Positions 1 to 9,723 of a stretch of DNA of 64,000 nucleotides are shown piece after piece. The translations under genes were made by a program, and so were the position numbers. The stretch is from Fusibacter ferrireducens (GTDB lineage: Bacteria; Bacillota; Clostridia; Peptostreptococcales; Acidaminobacteraceae): contig NZ_JADKNH010000001.1 of NCBI RefSeq assembly GCF_015352425.1, positions 407,376 to 471,375 of the forward strand, written 5' to 3'. Below the pieces are notes generated by a model. The model was given only the letters and a program-made list of their open reading frames with translations. It did not search any database and was not told where the DNA came from. Numbering within the stretch: the stretch's first letter is position 1; every line of letters begins with the position of its first letter.

Positions 1-1246
<1,246 letters not shown>

Positions 1247-1289
1247 TCAAACTGATGTTGTTTCAAAATTGTAATCAAACTAACATTGT

Positions 1290-1318
1290 ATTATATAGAT
1301 ACCCTATAAGCATTTCAA
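1290..1318 (-). promoter_or_regulatory. gdhA promoter
   Basis: On the minus strand TTGAAA (1318-1313) and TATAAT (1295-1290) are separated by exactly 17 bp, a near-consensus sigma-A promoter. It leaves a leader of about 75 bases before gdhA. Confidence 0.8.
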
Positions 1319-1465
1319 TTACACGCGGTTGAAATAAATTTTTTTGGCTTAAATATTGTTATTGTAATAAAGCCGCTATATGACAATTGTATTTTTCATT
1401 GCCATTTCATGTATTTCATTATTGCCAAAAAAAATTTAAGTTACTTAAAGCATTAAAAGCATTAA

Positions 1466-1499
1466 AAAAAGAACTGCAAAATTAATGGCAGTTCTTTTT
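1466..1499 (-). terminator. lexA intrinsic terminator
   Basis: Arms AAAAAGAACTGC (1466-1477) and GCAGTTCTTTTT (1488-1499) are perfect inverted repeats. Read on the minus strand the hairpin is followed by a run of seven T. It lies 57 bases downstream of the lexA stop and could also work in the other direction. Confidence 0.8.
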
Positions 1500-1555
1500 A
1501 GGGTCCATAAAAAATAATTCTAGTTATCTATAGCATCCATATACAACGCGTATGA

Positions 1556-2188
1556 TTACATTTTCCTAAAGACGCCTCTCACACGACCTAATATTTGAAC
1601 ATCGTCTGCATAAATTGGCAACATGCTCGAGTTTTCGGGTTGTAGTCTAATTCTAGATTGTTCTTTGTAAAAAGTTTTAACTGTTGCCGAGTCATCAATC
1701 ATAGCAACAACAATTTCACCATTATTTGCAATGCTTTGTTGCTTGACGAGAACGAGATCTCGGTCATGGATACCTGCTTCAATCATGCTATCACCTTTGA
1801 TCTTAAGCATGAAATAATTACCTTCATCCACAAAATCAGAAGGGATGGGGAAGGTATCTTCAAAGGATTCAACTGCTAGTATAGGTTGACCAGCGGTAAT
1901 TTCACCTATTATTGGGATAAATTTTGTATTTCTTTCTAAATCAGTAACATTGTCAGTAGGAGCATGATCTGTATTATCAAATATTTCAATAGCACGTGGT
2001 TTTGTAGGATCACGTCTAATATAGCCTAACTCTTCCAATTTTGTAAGATGCATATGTACAGTGGAGGTTGATTTTAAACCTACAGCTAAACATATTTCAC
2101 GTACTGATGGGGGATAACCTTTTTTAGAAACTTCATCCTTTAAAAAATCAAGGATCTGCTTTTGCTTCTTAGAAATCGTAGCACTCAT
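1556..2188 (-). CDS. lexA: LexA, SOS repressor
   Basis: Transcriptional repressor of the DNA-damage response; RecA-stimulated self-cleavage inactivates it. 210 residues, normal for the family. The N-terminal winged helix-turn-helix (about 1-65, with [15 protein letters not shown]) is followed by the S24 autoprotease domain. The scissile Ala99-Gly100 pair is in EITAG, the nucleophile Ser134 in GDSM and the general base Lys171 in ATVKTF, so all catalytic residues are present. AAGGAGA precedes the ATG. It is divergent from the yneA-like gene, and SOS boxes between the two genes overlap its own -35 element, so it should be autoregulated. Confidence 0.97.
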   Translation of the reverse strand: MSATISKKQKQILDFLKDEVSKKGYPPSVREICLAVGLKSTSTVHMHLTKLEELGYIRRDPTKPRAIEIFDNTDHAPTDNVTDLERNTKFIPIIGEITAGQPILAVESFEDTFPIPSDFVDEGNYFMLKIKGDSMIEAGIHDRDLVLVKQQSIANNGEIVVAMIDDSATVKTFYKEQSRIRLQPENSSMLPIYADDVQILGRVRGVFRKM

Positions 2189-2231
2189 TATTTAGGTCTC
2201 CTTTTCCTTAATTTGCTTAAATCTTAGATTG

Positions 2232-2260
2232 AGTATATCATAAGTAAAAAAAAAAATCAA
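2232..2260 (-). promoter_or_regulatory. lexA promoter
   Basis: TTGATT (2260-2255) and TATACT (2237-2232) on the minus strand with a 17-bp spacer. The -35 element is overlapped by an SOS box at 2259-2270. Confidence 0.75.
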
Positions 2261-2331
2261 ACATTAGTTCGATTTTTATCTTTACAAAGAACGTGTGTTC
2301 GTATATAATAAATTTAACAGAACAAACGTTT
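2259..2331. promoter_or_regulatory. three LexA (SOS) boxes
   Basis: Three matches to the Gram-positive SOS box GAAC-N4-GTTY: GAACTAATGTTT (2270-2259, minus), GAACGTGTGTTC (2289-2300, perfect) and GAACAAACGTTT (2320-2331). The first covers the lexA -35. The second sits between the -35 and -10 of the yneA promoter. The third lies just downstream of that promoter's -10, near the start of transcription. The placement predicts repression of both genes. Confidence 0.88.
2281..2309 (+). promoter_or_regulatory. yneA promoter
   Basis: TTTACA (2281-2286) and TATAAT (2304-2309) with a 17-bp spacer that contains the perfect SOS box. Confidence 0.85.
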
Positions 2332-2385
2332 GTACCTATATAGTATTCATATATTATAATGAACACAAGTTAGAGGAGGTAGATT

Positions 2386-2745
2386 ATGACTCAAACTAGA
2401 CCTCATGTGACATTTGACAGCAGATTGTATAGAAGAAGACAGAAGAGACGTCGCTTGGTAATTGTAAATAAAATGCGCTTTATAGTTGCTACAATGTTGG
2501 CACTTATTTTATTAAGTATTATTTTTTCTTATATAACAGGTAATTTTATGTCGGTAGCATCGACAAATCAGGAGTATTTAGAAATTACAGTTGTTCCTGG
2601 AGATACGCTTTGGGACATTGCGTCTCAATATAATTATTATAATGAGGATATTAGACAAGTGCTGTATGACATACAGAATATCAATCAGATGACATCCAGT
2701 ACAATCTATCCAGGACAAGTATTGATGATACCCATTTCTAAATGA
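2386..2745 (+). CDS. yneA: YneA-like SOS cell-division suppressor (LysM membrane protein)
   Basis: Probably delays cell division during DNA damage, as YneA does in Bacillus. 119 residues: a basic N-terminus (RRRQKRRR, 16-23), one membrane segment (about 31-50), then an extracytoplasmic LysM domain (about 66-117, starting at ITVVPGDTLWDIA and ending YPGQVLMIPI). GAGGAGGT lies five bases before the ATG. Gene order and orientation next to lexA match the known lexA-yneA pair, and the promoter carries SOS boxes. The family assignment rests on architecture and context, since LysM proteins are common and sequence similarity among YneA proteins is low. Confidence 0.85.
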   Translation: MTQTRPHVTFDSRLYRRRQKRRRLVIVNKMRFIVATMLALILLSIIFSYITGNFMSVASTNQEYLEITVVPGDTLWDIASQYNYYNEDIRQVLYDIQNINQMTSSTIYPGQVLMIPISK

Positions 2746-2880
2746 TCTATTTATATATGAACTATTAATATTCCATATAGTCCCATATAAAATGATATCC
2801 TATAAAGATTGATATCTTATATAAAGTGAAATTAAATGTTTGGATTTCACCTTAACTTTATGATAACTTTATCGTTAATT

Positions 2881-2914
2881 CAATAAAAGCCCATTTTAAA
2901 TGGGCTTTTATTGA
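2881..2914. terminator. bidirectional terminator between yneA and the recombinase gene
   Basis: Two perfect 16-base arms (2881-2896 and 2899-2914) around a two-base loop, centred on GCCCATTTTAAATGGGC, with T-rich flanks both ways. It serves two convergent genes. Confidence 0.85.
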
Positions 2915-2930
2915 ATGGTTCTTGAGAACG

Positions 2931-4133
2931 TTAGTTCTTTTTAGAGTTAGAGTCTTTTTTATGGTATTCATCCAAAAGTTCGTAATTATTGACCACATCT
3001 CGCTTTGCATCTTTTTTATGAGCGGAGTAGAGCTGAGTTGTTGTCACGTTATCATGATCTAACAAATTTTGAACATCATAGATTGAGAAACCATATTGAA
3101 TTAAAGAGGAAGCTGCAGTAGCTCTCAACTTATGAGGACTATAACCAGCATGTCTAGGTGCTTGCATTGCTATTGCCGTATATTTTTTTACAAGTTCTCG
3201 AAGCGTTCGGACAGTCATTCTTCTGCCTTGTAGAGAAAGAAAGAGAGGATCACCATCTTCGATACAAGGCGGTCTTTCTAACTTAATGTAATCTTCAATT
3301 ACAGCAAGCGCAGATTTATTAAGTGGCATATTGGCTTCTTTGCTGCGTTTTCTATAGATTTTAAACTCACCACGTGCGTAATTAATAGAGCTCAAATTCA
3401 ATTGTTGAACTTCGCTAACACGTAAGCCGTAGGTTGTGAAGAGTACAAGTATTGCTTTATCGCGATATTTTGTCTTTTCCCAATACTGTTTTTCTTTATC
3501 TGTTAAACCAGTACCGTTTTCAACTGTATCAAGCATCATGGCAACTTCTTCAATTTCAAGGCGCTTAATGGCATCCGGTTGTGGCTTAGGCAGTTTAATT
3601 GGATTAAAACCTTCAGTGATGTTTGACTCTATTAACTGGTCTCTGTAAAGGAACTTAAACAGAACACTGATAGAGGATTTTTTTCTGGCTAAGGCACGAT
3701 TATGATTTTCCATAATGTAATCAGCGTTTTCGGTTTCAACAATATATCTTGTACAAAAATCTCCAATAAAGAGATTGACATCTCGAGCAGTAATTTTGGA
3801 AAAGAGTTCAAGTGGAATATCTTTTGGTGTCTTGAATTCGTATTCCGCCATCAATGGTGACTCGTTGATCAAATAGTTACAGTAGAAAAGCAAATCACTT
3901 AAATAGGCAAGGCGCGTACTCAGAGCAACAGAATTTTTAAGATACAAGAAGTAATCAAATAAAAAATCTGGTAATTGAGCCTCAATGGATAAACATTTTT
4001 TGATCATGTCATTTTGTTTCTCAACAATATTATCAGGAACATCGGATTTGTTATGAATTTTGATTTTTTTATTATGAGGCGTTGTTCTGGAAAGAGAGGA
4101 GCCATCATCCTTAATTATTTTTTTGCGTGCCAT
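2931..4133 (-). CDS. tyrosine recombinase (phage-integrase/Xer family)
   Basis: Cuts and rejoins DNA at specific sites through a tyrosine-phosphate intermediate. 400 residues. The N-terminal SAM-like core-binding domain (about 50-170) is followed by the catalytic domain with Arg238 (TYGLRVSEV), His334 and Arg337 (SPHKLRATAA), His360 (LLDHDNVTTTQ) and the nucleophile Tyr369 (QLYSAH). All key residues are present. I use the ATG at 4133, not the upstream GTG, because GAGGTGA sits five bases before it. It is longer than typical XerC/XerD (about 300) because of a basic N-terminal extension. No prophage genes or att-like repeats lie beside it, so a housekeeping or resolvase-like role is as likely as an integrase of a lost element. 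Confidence 0.9.
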   Translation of the reverse strand: MARKKIIKDDGSSLSRTTPHNKKIKIHNKSDVPDNIVEKQNDMIKKCLSIEAQLPDFLFDYFLYLKNSVALSTRLAYLSDLLFYCNYLINESPLMAEYEFKTPKDIPLELFSKITARDVNLFIGDFCTRYIVETENADYIMENHNRALARKKSSISVLFKFLYRDQLIESNITEGFNPIKLPKPQPDAIKRLEIEEVAMMLDTVENGTGLTDKEKQYWEKTKYRDKAILVLFTTYGLRVSEVQQLNLSSINYARGEFKIYRKRSKEANMPLNKSALAVIEDYIKLERPPCIEDGDPLFLSLQGRRMTVRTLRELVKKYTAIAMQAPRHAGYSPHKLRATAASSLIQYGFSIYDVQNLLDHDNVTTTQLYSAHKKDAKRDVVNNYELLDEYHKKDSNSKKN

Positions 4134-4533
4134 AAAATTCACCTCAAATGGATTAATTTATAAATGGATTAATTTATCTTGGAGCAATTTTTTTATCAGC
4201 TCACAACTATTCCCTAAATATACATTTGAGGAATAGTTGTGCTTGACATTAGGATATCATACTTCTCGAGTCTTTTCAAGGCTTTTTAAAGATATGAAAA
4301 TTATAGGATCTGTAATATATAGATTTTAGGATTTGCATAATCTTCTTCTCAACCTTCTTAGTGCATAGCACGTGTTTTTATAACCGATACAGACAGTTAC
4401 ATTTAACGTTTCATCATCAAAAATATTTCTGTCGTCGCTATTTGCGTCTCTAAAAAATAGATATTTAAATAATGTTATTGAAAATACTCGTTAACCTATA
4501 AAATCTTTAAAATCTTATTGTTTTAATAAAAAA
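4134..4533. other. intergenic region with tandem and inverted repeats
   Basis: 400 bp without a gene. It holds a perfect 16-bp tandem duplication (4146-4161 and 4162-4177) just upstream of the recombinase gene, and a 12-bp inverted repeat (4202-4213 and 4230-4241, CACAACTATTCC/GGAATAGTTGTG). The rest, to 4533, shows nothing I can assign. Confidence 0.55.
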
Positions 4534-4560
4534 ATTGCCATAATTGATGGTCATGGCAAT
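4534..4560 (-). terminator. terminator of the 4551-6487 operon
   Basis: Arms ATTGCCAT (4534-4541) and ATGGCAAT (4553-4560). On the minus strand the hairpin overlaps the stop codon of the upstream gene and is followed by seven T. Confidence 0.8.
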
Positions 4561-5627
4561 TCATTATAATATATTTTTGAAAATAAGCCTTCAGAGATTG
4601 TATAGAAACCTTTGCTATCAAGGTCTATACCAATGGATTCACCTAGAGGCTCGAAGGCAGACATCACATATTCGGGTTTAGTAGTTTGAATTATTTGAGA
4701 AAATGATTTTTGAGCATATCCCCTATGCCATTCCCATGTATTCCCATACGTTCTAATGAGCAATGTGTCTTGATCCCTTGATAAATCTGCAGCAGTTACA
4801 GCATATGGAAAATTGATTGGGGATAAAAGCAAATGCCTAAAATCGATGTGATAGCCCTCTGTAAATTGTTTGATATTGATGCTGCCTTCATAAGAAAGCT
4901 TGTTAATCCCATCTGATTTAAGATTATCTAGTGGTATACTAAAAATGCCTGTAATCCCCTTGTAGGTTTTGGAAAAAAATAAGAGTTCCTTTTGCTTGGT
5001 ATCTACAATTATGGCCTCAATATCAGGCGTAGCATTTTCGATATTATTAATGATATTATTGATAAAGGCGTTTTGATCAGTGTATTGGATTTCTGGAACG
5101 TCTGGGAACTCTAACTCATAAATTTCAAATTGGCTGATCTGATAGGTTTGCCCACTGTTTTCTGATGGTAACTCACAGAGATCAACGAGTAAATCGGGTT
5201 CTTTGAAAAAAACTAACTTAGGGGTTGAATTGGTTCTCATTTTTGTATTACTGCCCAAATCTGAGAGAATCAAATAGCTTTCACCTTGATCATCTTTATA
5301 AATAGATATGTCTTCAATATCCCTGAGATCTATACCATTAATTTCAAATTTTTCTCTTATGTTGCCACGCTTTGAGATAGCATAGATAATGTTGTCATGG
5401 CCACTATCATTGTGTACCCACAGTGTATCGGCATTTTTTTCGCTGACAACCAATCCTGATATTTCATTTAGTCTGAAATCTCTTATTTTGCCAGTGATAA
5501 CACCTGTATCCGAAGGCTTGTAAAAATAAAAATAGTATGCAATTGCTGTGAGTATGATCATGAGCAGAAATAATCTAAAGATGAGTTGTTTAAAAAAATC
5601 TGCCACTTGTAGGAGCAATACTTTCAT
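4551..5627 (-). CDS. membrane-anchored protein, probable beta-propeller
   Basis: Function unknown. 358 residues with one N-terminal membrane segment (about 14-34) and a long extracytoplasmic part. The stretch EISGLVVSEKNADTLWVHND followed by repeated strands (YAISKRG, DLRDIEDI, YLILSDLG) resembles secreted propeller-like proteins annotated as SdiA-regulated or phytase-esterase-like; this is a family impression only. The start codon overlaps the stop of the VanW-like gene (ATGA), with GGGGG upstream, so the two genes are translationally coupled and probably act together at the cell surface. No catalytic residues are evident. Confidence 0.6.
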   Translation of the reverse strand: MKVLLLQVADFFKQLIFRLFLLMIILTAIAYYFYFYKPSDTGVITGKIRDFRLNEISGLVVSEKNADTLWVHNDSGHDNIIYAISKRGNIREKFEINGIDLRDIEDISIYKDDQGESYLILSDLGSNTKMRTNSTPKLVFFKEPDLLVDLCELPSENSGQTYQISQFEIYELEFPDVPEIQYTDQNAFINNIINNIENATPDIEAIIVDTKQKELLFFSKTYKGITGIFSIPLDNLKSDGINKLSYEGSINIKQFTEGYHIDFRHLLLSPINFPYAVTAADLSRDQDTLLIRTYGNTWEWHRGYAQKSFSQIIQTTKPEYVMSAFEPLGESIGIDLDSKGFYTISEGLFSKIYYNELP

Positions 5628-6487
5628 AGCGTTATGTCCCCCGCTTTTAAATCTTTAATATCGGTAACATCATGATCTTCTAGTGGTTCATAAACCATTA
5701 ATGCATGATTTTCCGTGACGTATTCTACTCTAGTTTTCTGTGTTTTTGTATTTTTAATGCTTCTGTACACTGCATTATGACGTATATACTCATTGAAGCT
5801 ATTTTTTTTAATCAGATGGCGCTCTTCAAATACTTCGTAAATTAATAAAGGCAGTGTTAATGAACGCAATTCACCATAAAGGACACCATTCTGATAGGTC
5901 ATAATAATCTGAAAAATAGAATCTGTCTTGTTTTGAAATTTGAGATCGTACTGATTATGGATGCAAGTAGCGCCAGTGCCAAAAGGTCTTTTTCTTAAAT
6001 CATCAGGATATAGATCATAGTTATGGCGATACCGCTCTACTATTTCAAGTTGAGAGTGTAAAACAATCCAATATAAGAGATTGGTTACTTGACTGACTGC
6101 TGGTGTAGTGCCTTTAATTTTTTGACTCGCAAAATTACTGGGTGTTTTAAAAAGTTTATTTTTATATCCAATGTTTTTCCAAAACGAAAATATGGCATTG
6201 GGTTTAATTACAAGACCATTTAATTTAGTAACAAGATACTTGATTTCCGCTTCTTTTATTTGAAGTTCATATGGCTCAAGCCTTTCATATGAAGGTATCA
6301 ATATAGATTGATGCTTGAAATGAACATGAGGCAGTTTTTTATCTACTCTTGGGAGTACTTTTGTTCTTAAGTTCTTTAATTTTGCATGAAAAAGCAAGCC
6401 TATCCAAGACCAAATTGTATTTCTAGATTTTGAAAAATCGGTGTAATGACTTTTTTTTATGGCATTTTCAAAAACAGATGGTTTCAT
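5624..6487 (-). CDS. VanW family protein
   Basis: Homologue of VanW, a protein of unknown biochemical role first seen in vancomycin-resistance clusters and widespread in Gram-positive bacteria without that link. 287 residues. Seen: the typical core with IFSFWKNIGY, a conserved VTNLLYWIVLHSQLEIVERY stretch and RHNYDLYPDD, then a phenylalanine-rich FQIIMTYQNGVLYGEL strand. No signal peptide is visible, unlike many VanW-domain surface proteins. It forms an operon with the propeller-like gene (4-bp overlap). No vanA/H/X genes are near, so resistance should not be inferred. Confidence 0.82.
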   Translation of the reverse strand: MKPSVFENAIKKSHYTDFSKSRNTIWSWIGLLFHAKLKNLRTKVLPRVDKKLPHVHFKHQSILIPSYERLEPYELQIKEAEIKYLVTKLNGLVIKPNAIFSFWKNIGYKNKLFKTPSNFASQKIKGTTPAVSQVTNLLYWIVLHSQLEIVERYRHNYDLYPDDLRKRPFGTGATCIHNQYDLKFQNKTDSIFQIIMTYQNGVLYGELRSLTLPLLIYEVFEERHLIKKNSFNEYIRHNAVYRSIKNTKTQKTRVEYVTENHALMVYEPLEDHDVTDIKDLKAGDITL

Positions 6488-6583
6488 TGTGAAATCTCTT
6501 TCTTAATTTTGCAGACATAAATCGTCACTTTTAATTATATCAAAATTAGCATCCTAGAACTATTAAAAGTTAATTAAAAGTAT

Positions 6584-6634
6584 AAAGCGCGAGTTGGTAG
6601 ACGTAACATAATTATGTCTACCAACTCGCGCTTT
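6584..6634 (-). terminator. strong hairpin after the 6668-7405 gene
   Basis: A perfect 19-bp stem (6584-6602 and 6616-6634, starting AAAGCGCGAGTTGG) with a 13-base loop. Downstream on the minus strand is a broken T-tract (TTTATACTTTT). It separates the genes on either side. Confidence 0.75.
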
Positions 6635-6667
6635 AGTTTCAATTTTGATCCCCCATTCAAGTGCCTG

Positions 6668-7405
6668 CTAATTTCTATAATGAATATGTTCTAATTGTGG
6701 CACATGTTCAAAGTGAATAGGTTCATTTTTATATAAAAATCTAACTGCATCTAAAGGCCAATCCACAAGCTGATCTTGTAAAAAACCATCAATTAAAATT
6801 ATTTCTGTCATTGAGCCTCCTGTAGAACCCTGAAAATAGAGATTTTCCCACTTATTTTGAGTGGTTTTATCTCCTAATGAAGAATCTAAATTGGTTAAGT
6901 TGACAATTGCAGTTCGCTTACCATCAATGATCTCAACCGATTTGACATCAATGGAAACGTTTTCGAAATAATGCTTTTGTAAATAGGAAGCTAAATATTT
7001 CACCTTGTCCTCATCGGTTAAATTAGGTGATAAGATGCCATAGTGGTCTATATAGGGTAATCCTTCATCATCGAGAAGCTTAAAGACAAGCAGAGATTCT
7101 TTCTTATAATCATGACTTATAATTTCTACTTGTTGTTCAAGCTCCTCATTAAGTCTAGTGAGTGCTACTGTGTAATACTGAAGCGCCTTTGAATACGCAT
7201 CCGCATTATCTTCAATCGTTTTTTTATGCGTCTCATCAATTTTGTTGAATTTATGATTTAAAAAATCAAATTGCGATTTATACAGATCTACTTTTTCTTG
7301 GAGTATTTTATTGGTCAAAAGTAAAGTTTTCATATGAAATTGCTGCCATGTCAGTGCAGCAAGTAATAAAATGATAATGCTTATAAAAGATAATGTTTTC
7401 TTCAT
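6668..7405 (-). CDS. membrane-anchored GerMN-like protein
   Basis: Not firmly recognised. 245 residues from the ATG at 7405, chosen because GAGGGG lies seven bases upstream; an in-frame start 24 bases earlier has no such site. Seen: a signal anchor (about 5-22, SFISIIILLLAALTW), a coiled coil (about 30-100) and a C-terminal domain with KYLASYLQKHYF, DGKRTAIVNL and FQGSTGGSMTE. That pattern resembles the GerMN fold found in Gram-positive lipoproteins and germination or sporulation proteins. There is no lipobox. It is monocistronic between two terminators. Confidence 0.6.
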   Translation of the reverse strand: MKKTLSFISIIILLLAALTWQQFHMKTLLLTNKILQEKVDLYKSQFDFLNHKFNKIDETHKKTIEDNADAYSKALQYYTVALTRLNEELEQQVEIISHDYKKESLLVFKLLDDEGLPYIDHYGILSPNLTDEDKVKYLASYLQKHYFENVSIDVKSVEIIDGKRTAIVNLTNLDSSLGDKTTQNKWENLYFQGSTGGSMTEIILIDGFLQDQLVDWPLDAVRFLYKNEPIHFEHVPQLEHIHYRN

Positions 7406-7516
7406 CACTATACCCCTCAATCGGCTCAAAGTTTTTGATGATTCAATTCACCTTTATACTAATTTAGCATAAATGATAACCGATATGCACCTATTAGACG
7501 TTAAAAACATTTAAAA

Positions 7517-7560
7517 AGTTTCATTCAAATTCTAAAATTAATGAATTCTTGAATGAAACT
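7517..7560 (-). terminator. terminator of the STAS-like gene
   Basis: Arms AGTTTCATTCAA (7517-7528) and TTGAATGAAACT (7549-7560), followed on the minus strand by CTTTTTAAA. Confidence 0.8.
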
Positions 7561-7567
7561 CTTTATT

Positions 7568-7939
7568 TTACTTATATGCATTAAGTGTTCGAAGCCATTT
7601 TTTTGCTTCTTCTTCTGTTTTAAATATGCTGAACTCTCTACCAGTGAGTTTCCCCACAGCTTCAATAGCAACTCTTTGCCAAGTGCCTACACCATAGAGT
7701 GCAGAAGCTTTTACGTAGGATTTGTTTTGTGCAGATACTTCTTCAAAGACTCTTGTTGTATTGCGATCAAAAGATATTGAATTTATATTTGTAATTACAT
7801 AAATACCTTTTGTCCCCTCTTGTTCAATAACTTCGTGTGACTGATTGAGTAAGACGACAACTTCTTCTTTTTTTAAATTCGAAAAATCTTGATATAGTAT
7901 TTTTTCCCCGTTAATTTCATCCCATTTAAAGCGGTCCAT
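7568..7939 (-). CDS. STAS/SpoIIAA-like protein
   Basis: 123-residue cytoplasmic protein that resembles the STAS/SEC14-like small proteins with a SpoIIAA fold: alternating strand-helix pattern with KGIYVITNINSISFDRN, the helix TTRVFEEVSAQNKSYVKASA and a C-terminal helix ending EEEAKKWL. Such proteins are stand-alone and mostly uncharacterised; no partner kinase or phosphatase is adjacent. AAGGAG lies 11 bases before the ATG. It is monocistronic. Confidence 0.65.
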   Translation of the reverse strand: MDRFKWDEINGEKILYQDFSNLKKEEVVVLLNQSHEVIEQEGTKGIYVITNINSISFDRNTTRVFEEVSAQNKSYVKASALYGVGTWQRVAIEAVGKLTGREFSIFKTEEEAKKWLRTLNAYK

Positions 7940-8117
7940 ATATGTAGTAACTCCTTTCGATGGTCAAAAAATAAAAGATACATATACTTTATACCCTAAA
8001 ATGATGGAAAATACGCAAATACATAGGTGTATTTTGAAAATTATAACAATAATTTTACGATCAATATAACCATGCTTTTATGATCAAACTGTAAGTTGTT
8101 TTACAATAAAACTTATT

Positions 8118-8840
8118 TTAAAGTTCTTTTGAAGGTTTTAAGTATGAAAATAGACGGTTTATATCATCGTTGACAACTAAGTTTTTAGGAAAATTAACTT
8201 CTTCAATGAGTTTTATAGCGTTTTCAAAATTGCCAATATCACTGACATAATGCGCATCACTTCCTAAAATCACTGGAACTTGATATTTGGCACAAAGTTC
8301 TAACAATACAAGATAGTTTTCTCTAGCATTTTGTCTGACAGCAATAGGAGAAAGTGAGCTGTTATTTACTTCAAGAAGGACATTGTTTTCTTTAGCTGCT
8401 ATGACCAGTCTTTCGAGTTCTAAAGGATATCTGCTATCATCAGGGTGTCCTATAATATGGACTTTAGGATGTTTCATGGCATTTATTAAAGCATTCGTAT
8501 TTTCTGTGGCACCTAAATTCTCAAAACATGGAATATGAAGACTTGCAATGGCATAATCCAGATGCTTCATATCATGATCCGATAGATCGATATCGCCTGC
8601 GCTATTGAGTATATTGAGTTCAACACCTTTTAAAACTCTTAGGCCTTCAATAACTTCAGGTAAAACTTTTAAATTTCCAAAATAATATTCTTGAGCACTT
8701 CCCGGCATTTTGGGGGCGTGGTCTGAAACACCTAATAGTTTAAGTCCCCTTTTTTTTGCCGCAAGTATATTTTCGTTAAGTGTACTATAGGCGTGTCCGC
8801 TGGCAGTCGTATGTGTGTGTAGATCGAATATAAATCGCAT
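8118..8840 (-). CDS. PHP-domain metal-dependent hydrolase (YcdX-like)
   Basis: 240-residue PHP (polymerase and histidinol phosphatase) domain enzyme, probably a trinuclear-metal phosphatase or phosphoesterase of the YcdX type. Metal-binding motifs in order: DLHTHTTASGHA (6-17), VSDHAP (about 38-43), HIIGHPDDSRYP (about 132-143) and the C-terminal GSDAHYVSDIG. Length fits YcdX and not histidinol phosphatase (about 270). AGAGGA lies about nine bases before the ATG. Substrate unknown; neighbours give no clue. Confidence 0.85.
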   Translation of the reverse strand: MRFIFDLHTHTTASGHAYSTLNENILAAKKRGLKLLGVSDHAPKMPGSAQEYYFGNLKVLPEVIEGLRVLKGVELNILNSAGDIDLSDHDMKHLDYAIASLHIPCFENLGATENTNALINAMKHPKVHIIGHPDDSRYPLELERLVIAAKENNVLLEVNNSSLSPIAVRQNARENYLVLLELCAKYQVPVILGSDAHYVSDIGNFENAIKLIEEVNFPKNLVVNDDINRLFSYLKPSKEL

Positions 8841-9041
8841 TTTTTTGAATCCTCTCTTTTAAATAATCCTCATGGGAAAATTAGATTAGTTGTATAATTG
8901 CTTTGTTGCACAAGAATTATACCAAAAGAATGCATAGATATCAAATAAGATACATTAAATTTGAGCGGCAATTGTGAAAACATCTTTAAAAGTATTTTAA
9001 GAGCGTTTTAAAAGCGTTCAGAAACTCTTTTAAAACAGGCT

Positions 9042-9527
9042 TTATTGGCTCATTACGTGTTGAATCCCTTTTAAATTGAGCATAAATACCAATAAACATA
9101 TAATGCAAGATGCAACAAGCTCAAATGCATTGTAATGTGTTCGTTGGATCACTGCTATTAAAATCCAAATACTAACTGGAAGCGCTAACAGTGCTGTGAA
9201 AGCACCTGGCACAAATCTTTTGACATGAAAGCAAAAGATAAAATGTGGGATATAATGGAAGGTCACAGCGAAGAAAGTGCCAATCCACACAAGGTAGTTT
9301 TGACTTATAACCGTGTAAAATGCAACGCCTATAAACAAAATCAATTCTTCTAGAACAGCCATAGAGAATTTTTCCTGTGACTTAAAATGGTCATAGGGTT
9401 TAAAACCTGTGGGTGCAAGAAATAAATCTTGATTTTTGTTTTTCCATGTTTTGATCAAAATGATTTCCTCAAAGTCATGAACAATGAAAATGAGAGGTAA
9501 CATCCAAATAAGTGTTTCTATAGTCAT
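9042..9527 (-). CDS. HXXEE-domain membrane protein
   Basis: Integral membrane protein of unknown function. 161 residues from the ATG at 9527, chosen for AGGAGG five bases upstream; a start 21 bases earlier has no site. The HDFEE signature for the family is near residue 16-20, followed by conserved HYIPHFIFCFH. Four to five membrane segments are likely. It is divergent from a TetR regulator, and a palindromic operator lies just downstream of its -10 element, so repression by that regulator is likely. Confidence 0.75.
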   Translation of the reverse strand: MTIETLIWMLPLIFIVHDFEEIILIKTWKNKNQDLFLAPTGFKPYDHFKSQEKFSMAVLEELILFIGVAFYTVISQNYLVWIGTFFAVTFHYIPHFIFCFHVKRFVPGAFTALLALPVSIWILIAVIQRTHYNAFELVASCIICLLVFMLNLKGIQHVMSQ

Positions 9528-9555
9528 AAAGACCTCCTTTTGTATCATAGCATTT

Positions 9556-9614
9556 AGTGTCTCATTTGAGACACTTTATATTATTTAGTATAATGAAATT
9601 ACCCCAATGGTCAA
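9556..9614 (-). promoter_or_regulatory. HXXEE-gene promoter with probable TetR operator
   Basis: Minus-strand promoter TTGACC (9614-9609), 16-bp spacer, TATACT (9592-9587). Just downstream is a palindrome with 9-bp arms (9556-9575, AGTGTCTCA/TGAGACACT), placed where a bound repressor would block transcription. The TetR gene starts 150 bp away on the other strand. Confidence 0.72.
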
Positions 9615-9723
9615 TGCATCCAGTGAAAGTGCTACAAATTGGCATGAGTGTGACACCATAAAATTATAAAATGAGTCAACTAAAATATGAAATGAGATAT
9701 TACGATAAAGGAGTGAATTAAAG

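Noticed and set aside
2926-2937. A fourth SOS-box match, GAACGTTAGTTC
   Set aside because: It overlaps the stop codon of the recombinase gene, just past the yneA terminator, with no promoter beside it; a 12-bp match with four free positions can arise by chance in AT-rich DNA.
2931-4133. Integrated phage or genomic island marked by the tyrosine recombinase
   Set aside because: No phage structural genes, excisionase, tRNA target or flanking direct repeats were found; neighbours look like stable chromosomal genes.
5624-6487. VanW homologue as sign of glycopeptide resistance
   Set aside because: No vanA/B, vanH, vanX or vanS/R genes are adjacent; VanW proteins are widespread without resistance.
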